Shown piece after piece: positions 1 through 3,928 of a stretch of 6,074 bases of DNA. The DNA lies in NCBI GenBank assembly GCA_903862805.1, contig CAIOZP010000747.1, forward strand, positions 1-6,074. Direction: 5' to 3'. Origin of the DNA: an uncultured Fibrobacterota bacterium (GTDB taxonomy: Bacteria; Fibrobacterota; Chitinivibrionia; Chitinivibrionales; CAIOZP01). The translations under genes were made by a program, and so were the position numbers. The notes beneath the pieces are model-generated. The model was not told the DNA's origin. It saw only the letters and a program-made list of their open reading frames with translations, and ran no database searches. The stretch's first letter is position 1, and each line of letters begins with the position of its first letter.

Positions 1-487
1 CATTCATGGTCATCGAAACCGACATGATGTCGAGGGGTATCTGGTCGAAAAGGACCTTCATGTCAAGGATGGAATCGATGGCCACACCTGCTTTGCCGAC
101 ATCCCCTTCAACCCTTTCGTGGTCGGAGTCGTAACCCCGGTGGGTCGCCAGGTCGAAGGCAACGGAAAGCCCTTTTTGCCCTGCTTTCAGGTTCCTCCGG
201 TAGAAGGCATTTGATTCCTCCGCCGTTGAAAAACCAGCATACTGGCGGATGGTCCAGGGATTCGAAACAAACATGGTGGAATAGGGTCCCCGCAAAAATG
301 GCGGTAATCCTGCAGCATATTGCAGATGCTCCATCGCCTGCAGATCGCTTTCACCAAATACAGGTTTCACAGGAATCTGCTCAGGCGTTTTCCAACTTTT
401 TTCAATCCCGGCTTCCTTCTCCCAATCGGGAAACGACTTTCCTGCAGGGGTTCCTGTCAGCTCAACATTTTTAAAATCTGGTCTCAT
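1..487 (-). CDS. scpA: Methylmalonyl-CoA mutase, catalytic (large/single) subunit, N-terminal 162 residues
   Basis: Partial: the gene starts at 487 and runs leftward off the window, so only 162 residues of a protein usually near 700 are present. Family knowledge: an adenosylcobalamin-dependent cytosolic enzyme interconverting methylmalonyl-CoA and succinyl-CoA in propionate metabolism. Seen here: the opening [10 protein letters not shown] typical of the family; PVKPVF (41-46); the substrate-tunnel segment GPYSTM (67-72) running into [17 protein letters not shown] (77-93), with the active-site Tyr at 83; [13 protein letters not shown] (110-122); [12 protein letters not shown] (128-139); and MSVSMTMN at the window edge. 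The frame is intact throughout. These motifs mark the catalytic chain, not the degenerate small subunit. No small-subunit gene lies upstream, since a divergent gene is there, so a homodimeric enzyme is possible. No Shine-Dalgarno is visible before ATG 487; the start is chosen by family alignment. Residue 76 is Asn where an Arg is common (see findings). Confidence 0.96.
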   Translation of the reverse strand, partial: MRPDFKNVELTGTPAGKSFPDWEKEAGIEKSWKTPEQIPVKPVFGESDLQAMEHLQYAAGLPPFLRGPYSTMFVSNPWTIRQYAGFSTAEESNAFYRRNLKAGQKGLSVAFDLATHRGYDSDHERVEGDVGKAGVAIDSILDMKVLFDQIPLDIMSVSMTMN

Positions 488-519
488 CGTACTTTATATA
501 GTTGTTGTAGATTGTTAAA
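488..519. promoter_or_regulatory. Very short divergent intergenic region with a TATATA core
   Basis: Only 32 bp separate the divergent start codons of the mutase (487, minus) and the OmpH-like ORF (520, plus). The stretch is AT-rich and holds TATATA at 495-500, which reads the same on both strands and could act as a -10 box in either direction. I see no convincing -35 box at the right spacing and no Shine-Dalgarno for either gene. If TATATA served the mutase, its transcript would be nearly leaderless. An in-frame TAG at 508-510 fixes ATG 520 as the first possible ATG start of the rightward ORF. The promoter assignment is a guess from base composition. Confidence 0.25.
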
Positions 520-834
520 ATGAAATTCCAAAAACAAACAATCCTCCCCCTCCTCGCCACCCTTATCTCAATAATATCTCTATCATTGGTCTTGCTTCAA
601 TCCCCCAAGAAGCAAGTCTTCGTCAACACCTCCAAAGTAATCATCGGCTTCTCCCAATCCGCGCAAGTCGACAACGACCTCGCCGCCGAAGACAAGAAAT
701 GGCGGCTCGAGCTCAAAAGTCTTCAGGACTCACTTGCCAAAGAAGTAACGACCATGCCTGGCAATGAGTTATCTGGAGGCATACATGGAGATCGGGCTAA
801 TGATAAATTTTGGAGCCATGAGTCTTCAGTTTAA
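520..834 (+). CDS. OmpH/Skp-like membrane-anchored protein, probably truncated at its C-terminus
   Basis: 104 residues. Residues 1-7 are basic (MKFQKQT), 8-27 form one hydrophobic segment (signal anchor or signal peptide), and 33 onward reads VFVNTSKVIIGFSQSAQV, then a charged heptad-like stretch (about 50-76, LAAEDKKWRLELKSLQDSL). A hydrophobic leader, a short beta-strand 'FVNTSKVI' and then a helical coil is the layout of OmpH/Skp periplasmic chaperone-like proteins, which in the FCB group often keep an uncleaved N-terminal helix. Family members are usually about 160-190 residues, with a much longer coil returning to the strand domain. Here the coil stops near residue 76 and is followed by a Gly-rich, non-helical tail (PGNELSGGIHGDRAND) to TAA at 832-834. 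None of the three forward frames after about 755 restores a coil, so a simple frameshift does not explain it. It may be a remnant. No Shine-Dalgarno. OmpH assignment moderate; functionality doubtful. Confidence 0.5.
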   Translation: MKFQKQTILPLLATLISIISLSLVLLQSPKKQVFVNTSKVIIGFSQSAQVDNDLAAEDKKWRLELKSLQDSLAKEVTTMPGNELSGGIHGDRANDKFWSHESSV

Positions 835-837
835 GAC

Positions 838-844
838 AAAGGAG
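838..844 (+). promoter_or_regulatory. Ribosome binding site of the small membrane protein gene
   Basis: AAAGGAG lies 6 nt before ATG 851 and decides the start: the same frame is open from an ATG at 764, but nothing comparable precedes that one. A small inverted repeat, GTCTT (822-826) and AAGAC (833-837), sits directly upstream; it is short and may be chance. Confidence 0.75.
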
Positions 845-850
845 TCCGAA

Positions 851-1057
851 ATGTTTTCAGGATCACAAATTCTCTGGGGATTTCTCTTTGGTTCGGTTGG
901 GCTTGGGTTTTTTATCTATGGTAAGAAGCAGAGCATGATTGTTCCGATCCTATGCGGATTGGGCCTGATGATTTATCCCTATTTTGTGGCAAGTACAATT
1001 GCACTGATTCTGATAGGTTGTGTGTTGATCGCCATTCCGTATTTCTTCCGATATTAG
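851..1057 (+). CDS. Small three-helix inner-membrane protein, function unknown
   Basis: 68 residues, beginning MFSGSQILWG. Three hydrophobic segments fill the protein: about 7-23 (ILWGFLFGSVGLGFFIY), 29-46 (MIVPILCGLGLMIYPYFV) and 49-65 (STIALILIGCVLIAIPYFF), with a short basic turn KKQ between the first two and a terminal RY. The pattern 'LWG.LFGS.GLGFFIYGKKQ....P...G..LM..PYF....' matches a small conserved membrane protein family known to me from many Gram-negative genomes. Members are sometimes labelled 'amino acid transport protein', a label that a 68-residue protein without a partner does not support. The start is set by a good Shine-Dalgarno at 838-844. The TAG stop (1055-1057) directly abuts the stop of convergent hemW, leaving no intergenic room for a terminator. 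The gene appears intact and monocistronic here; I infer no specific function. Confidence 0.85.
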   Translation: MFSGSQILWGFLFGSVGLGFFIYGKKQSMIVPILCGLGLMIYPYFVASTIALILIGCVLIAIPYFFRY

Positions 1058-2218
1058 TCATTGACGGCAGATAAGTTTTGTCATTCCATCGGCCATGTCA
1101 AGACCGGCATTTGTTGGACGAAGATATTCTCCATCATCAATAAGAAATTCCGCCTTGATAAAACTATCAACAATAGCGTGATTTCTGCCGGTCAATTCAT
1201 CAACGATTGATTTTTTCACACCACTCGAAGTCCGTAGGCCAAGCATCACGGTCTCTTCCATCAATTCTCTTCCGATCAAACACTCCGAAAATTCACGCGG
1301 AAGTTTTCCTGATGAAATGGCTTCGACATATCGCATGTTGTCAACTATGTTTCCATGCCGGTTTGATCCATCAAACGAATGCGCCGACGGGCCAAGTCCG
1401 ATGTATGGAACATGCGTCCAGTAAGCTGAGTTGTGTCGGCTCTCATGGCCGGGTAGTGCCCAGTTGGAAACTTCGTAACGAACAAATCCAGCTTCGGATA
1501 ATTTCTCTTTGAGCAGTGTCGAAAGTTCGGACAGCTCATCTTCATTTGGCAGAGGAAGGATTTTGCGATGACGGCCGAATGGCGTGTTGTCGGCGATGTT
1601 CAATTCATAAGCCGAAATATGTTTTACGAATTTTGACGACAGGATTTCATCAATCGTTTGTTGCAAAGATTCTTTTGTCTGTGCCGGAATGCCGAGCATA
1701 ATATCGGCAGAGACCGATTTGAAAAGCGAAAGCTCCGGCGAGTTGAGAATGTCAATCGCACTTTCGGCATTGTGAGGACGACCGAGAATCGCAAGCTCCC
1801 TTTTGTCAAGCGACTGGACTCCGATACTAATCCTGTCAACTCCTGACTCCGCATAGACATTGAGTTTTTTTGCGTTTGCCGACTGCGGATTGCATTCGAC
1901 GGTGAACTCGATCAATTTCGATGTGTCAACGTCATCCAACAAGTCCGAAACAAACTGGCCCCAAAGATTTGCCGGAATGATGGATGGCGTTCCGCCGCCT
2001 ATGTAAATCGAGCGAAGTTTTAGCCCAGCGAAATGTCCTTCGGCTGAAACGAGACGATGCTCGGCGCAGATCGCACCGAGCATCGTTTCTATATCACCTT
2101 GCTTTACACCTTGCGAATGGAAATCGCAGTATCGGCAGGCTTTGATGCAGAACGGAATATGAACGTAAAGACCGTATTGGTTAATTCCCGCATCGTCAAG
2201 TGGTGACTTTGCGATCAT
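1058..2218 (-). CDS. hemW: Radical SAM heme chaperone HemW
   Basis: 386 residues, normal for the family. HemW is a HemN-like radical SAM protein that binds heme and hands it to membrane respiratory proteins; it is often mislabelled coproporphyrinogen III oxidase. Seen: YVHIPFC..AC.YCDF (18-33) with the 4Fe-4S ligands C24, C28 and C31; the SAM-binding IGGGTPS (73-79); VECNP (107-111); DRISIGVQS (128-136), then LGRPHN (145-150); and the HemW-type HNSAYW (262-267) and GLGPSAHSF (274-282). The C-terminal part holds EETVMLGLRTSSGV (321-334) and LRPTNAGLDMADGM (366-379), as expected for the HemW C-terminal domain. The cluster motif ends CDF without the extra cysteine of HemN. Its ATG overlaps the htrA stop in ATGA (2215-2218), and no Shine-Dalgarno precedes it (GC-rich), so translation is probably coupled to htrA. 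Its stop touches the stop of the convergent small membrane protein gene. Confidence 0.96.
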   Translation of the reverse strand: MIAKSPLDDAGINQYGLYVHIPFCIKACRYCDFHSQGVKQGDIETMLGAICAEHRLVSAEGHFAGLKLRSIYIGGGTPSIIPANLWGQFVSDLLDDVDTSKLIEFTVECNPQSANAKKLNVYAESGVDRISIGVQSLDKRELAILGRPHNAESAIDILNSPELSLFKSVSADIMLGIPAQTKESLQQTIDEILSSKFVKHISAYELNIADNTPFGRHRKILPLPNEDELSELSTLLKEKLSEAGFVRYEVSNWALPGHESRHNSAYWTHVPYIGLGPSAHSFDGSNRHGNIVDNMRYVEAISSGKLPREFSECLIGRELMEETVMLGLRTSSGVKKSIVDELTGRNHAIVDSFIKAEFLIDDGEYLRPTNAGLDMADGMTKLICRQ

Positions 2219-3756
2219 CCGGCCCGCACGGCCACGAACAGAACGGCCCGTCCGCGTTGAATCTTGAAAAGTACCGGCGCACCTTTGTCAACCCTGCTGA
2301 TCGCCGACTTGAGGGTCTTTGGATCGTTCACTGTGATCAGCGAGCCATCGGGAGTTTTCACGGCAAGAATTATATCGCCTTTCATGATGCCTTTATCGGC
2401 GGCGGGGCCTTTTTGATCAACATCGCTGACGACCACGCCCTGTGCGTCATCGGGAAGATTGAGCCGGTCGCGAACATCGGCGCTTATGCTGCTCACACTC
2501 ATGCCGAATTTCTTCGACAGATCGGCTTCGCTTGCCTTTCCGCTACCGCCGCTTTCTTTTTCGTCAAGCGAGGCGACTGCATTTTTGCCATCGCGATCGG
2601 CGACTGTTAGGCTGAGTGTTTGCTCTTTCCCGTCACGGAGAATAACGACGGGAATCTTCATTCCGGCGGGAATGGCGGCGACAGTATTGCGCAGATCATT
2701 TGCATTACCGGTTGCTTGACCGTTGATTGACAGGATGACATCGCCGCTTTTGATACCAGCGTTTGCGGCTGGTTGTCCTGATAAAACGTCTGAGACGAGC
2801 ACGCCGCGGCGACTTTTCATTCCCATCGCATCGCGCATCGTGTTGTCCATATCGGAAATGGTCACGCCGATCCAGCCGCGTGAAACCTTGCCCGAATAGA
2901 TGAGCTGTTCGGCAATGTTCTTGGCCATGTTGATCGGAATCGCGAATCCGATTCCCATGTAACCGCCGCTGCGGGTGTAGATCATCGAGTTGATGCCGAT
3001 GAGTTCGCCGTCGATATTCACAAGCGCACCGCCGGAGTTGCCGGGGTTGATCGCGGCATCGGTCTGCACAAAATTCTGGTACAGCGAAGTACCATCGGTG
3101 TGCCGCCCGATCGCCGAAACGATGCCGGTGGTCACGGTCGAATTGAGATTGAATGGATTGCCAATAGCCATCACCCAATCGCCAGGCCGCAACTTGCCGG
3201 AATCGCCGATGTATGCAACCGGCAGATCGCTCACCTTGTCTTTGATCTTGATAACGGCGACATCGGAAAGCGAATCGCGTCCGACAATCTCGGCCTCGAA
3301 TTCACGGTCATCGTTGAGCTTCACGGTAATTTCATTTGCACCCTCGACCACATGGTTATTCGTGAGAATGTAGCCGTCTGCACTGACGATCACGCCACTG
3401 CCAACGCCGGTGCTCCGCTGTTCCTGCTTCTGCACATCGGGTCGTCCACCGCGCCCCTGAGGCTGGCCGAAGAAATCATCAAATGGCGAGCCGAAAAAAA
3501 ACTGCTGCATCGGATTCTGGTACATCACGGTATCGATTTTGGTCGACGTGATGCAGACAACCGTTGGTGTCACCTTCTCGGCGATGTCGGCGAAGACATG
3601 TTTGAATGCCTCGATCTGCTGTGACGATTTGATGTCGGGCCGCTGCTTGGCTCCGAAATCGACGCTGCCTTCTTTTGGATGTTCCGCGAAACCAAGGTGA
3701 CAACCAGCCGTGCAAATTATCGCGGCAATGGCGGCGTTAAACGTGATGCTCCTCAT
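2215..3756 (-). CDS. htrA: Do/HtrA (DegP/DegQ) family periplasmic serine protease
   Basis: 513 residues, complete. A periplasmic protease/chaperone degrading misfolded envelope proteins. Residues 1-24 are an export signal (MRSITFNAAIAAIICTAGC...); it could be cut after GFA-24, or TAGC-19 may be a weak lipobox, so a lipoprotein is possible. The long LA-loop region (MQQFFFGSPFDDFFG, about 83-97) is typical. Trypsin-like domain about 110-290: His135 in TNNHVVEG, Asp165 in DSLSDVAVIKI, Ser241 in NPGNSGGAL, so the triad is complete. PDZ1 about 293-385 (GWIGVTIS..., NAGIKSGDVILSINGQ), a charged Gly/Ser linker, then PDZ2 about 415-511 (DKGIMKGDIILAV). Start: ATG 3756 has AAGGAG 6 nt upstream and leads straight into the signal peptide. 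The frame stays open to an ATG at 3867, but that would add 37 residues before the signal and is rejected. First gene of an operon with hemW. Its leader can hide the ribosome binding site (separate entry). Confidence 0.97.
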   Translation of the reverse strand: MRSITFNAAIAAIICTAGCHLGFAEHPKEGSVDFGAKQRPDIKSSQQIEAFKHVFADIAEKVTPTVVCITSTKIDTVMYQNPMQQFFFGSPFDDFFGQPQGRGGRPDVQKQEQRSTGVGSGVIVSADGYILTNNHVVEGANEITVKLNDDREFEAEIVGRDSLSDVAVIKIKDKVSDLPVAYIGDSGKLRPGDWVMAIGNPFNLNSTVTTGIVSAIGRHTDGTSLYQNFVQTDAAINPGNSGGALVNIDGELIGINSMIYTRSGGYMGIGFAIPINMAKNIAEQLIYSGKVSRGWIGVTISDMDNTMRDAMGMKSRRGVLVSDVLSGQPAANAGIKSGDVILSINGQATGNANDLRNTVAAIPAGMKIPVVILRDGKEQTLSLTVADRDGKNAVASLDEKESGGSGKASEADLSKKFGMSVSSISADVRDRLNLPDDAQGVVVSDVDQKGPAADKGIMKGDIILAVKTPDGSLITVNDPKTLKSAISRVDKGAPVLFKIQRGRAVLFVAVRAG

Positions 3757-3762
3757 TTGTAA

Positions 3763-3813
3763 CTCCTTCCGGTTCGAATTTTTCTGCGAGGAAAAAAAAT
3801 TCGATGGTAGGAG
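3763..3813 (-). promoter_or_regulatory. htrA leader hairpin that pairs the Shine-Dalgarno (candidate RNA thermometer/translational switch)
   Basis: In the leftward transcript the ribosome binding site GGAAGGAG (3770-3763, 6 nt before ATG 3756) can pair with CUCCUACC (3813-3806) in seven of eight positions, with one A-A mismatch at 3808/3768. Between these arms lies a perfect 10-bp AU-rich inverted repeat, UCGAAUUUUU (3804-3795) with AAAAAUUCGA (3783-3774), closing an 11-nt loop. The stems are joined by a small asymmetric internal loop (A 3805 opposite 3773-3771). The pairing is read directly from the sequence. That it controls translation, for example by melting on heating as in known thermometers of heat-shock genes, is inference. 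It requires transcription to start upstream of 3813. Confidence 0.4.
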
Positions 3814-3877
3814 GAAAATATTGTCTGCGGAATATTTGAACGGATTCAGAGCAAGTTCGGCGCACACACGGTGGTAT
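3814..3877 (-). promoter_or_regulatory. Probable promoter region of htrA-hemW, elements not resolved
   Basis: The htrA-hemW promoter should lie in this 64-bp stretch if the leader hairpin is transcribed. The AT-rich part (about 3815-3839) has several -10-like words (CAATAT at 3823-3818, AAATAT at 3837-3832), none with a sigma70-type -35 box at normal spacing. GAACTT (3858-3853) and TCAAA (3839-3835) resemble the two halves of an ECF/sigmaE promoter, but the 13-nt spacer is about three short of the E. coli degP promoter. I do not call a specific site. Confidence 0.25.
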
Positions 3878-3911
3878 GAACAGACGGAGGAATTTCTCCC
3901 TCCGTCTGTTC
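3878..3911 (-). terminator. Perfect 13-bp hairpin downstream of the large secreted protein gene
   Basis: GAACAGACGGAGG (3878-3890) and CCTCCGTCTGTTC (3899-3911) form a perfect, GC-containing 13-bp inverted repeat with an 8-nt loop. It begins 17 nt past the TGA stop of the leftward large gene and precedes the htrA promoter region, which is the right place for a terminator. No T-run follows on either strand, so it is not a classical intrinsic terminator. It may act as a U-less terminator, an RNA-stabilising 3' hairpin, or, less likely, a protein-binding palindrome. Confidence 0.6.
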
Positions 3912-3928
3912 GATAACTAGTTCAAGAA

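Noticed and set aside
211..474. Rightward 87-codon ORF within the mutase region
   Set aside because: It lies wholly antisense to the mutase fragment, whose minus-strand frame is intact and matches family motifs end to end.
734..764. TTGCCA/TGGCAA inverted repeat as a recombination or attachment site
   Set aside because: Six-base arms 19 nt apart are expected by chance, and no integrase or second copy is present.
764..850. N-terminal extension of the small membrane protein starting at ATG 764
   Set aside because: It adds 29 unrelated residues and has no ribosome binding site, while ATG 851 has AAAGGAG at good spacing and starts the conserved family sequence.
1058..2218. Calling the radical SAM gene hemN (oxygen-independent coproporphyrinogen III oxidase)
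   Set aside because: Length, the CxxxCxYCDF cluster motif and the C-terminal motifs fit HemW, not HemN.
2200..3624. Several rightward ORFs opposite htrA (2200-2610, 2459-2719, 2990-3373, 3100-3624)
   Set aside because: Low-complexity shadows of the htrA coding frame, without recognisable domains or ribosome binding sites.
3835..3858. ECF/sigmaE-like promoter GAACTT-N13-TCAAA upstream of htrA
   Set aside because: The halves look right, but the spacer is about 3 nt shorter than in the E. coli degP promoter and both words are short. Kept only as a remark.
3757..3867. Longer HtrA start at 3867
   Set aside because: It would put 37 residues of leader translation before a normal signal peptide and would include the Shine-Dalgarno in coding sequence.
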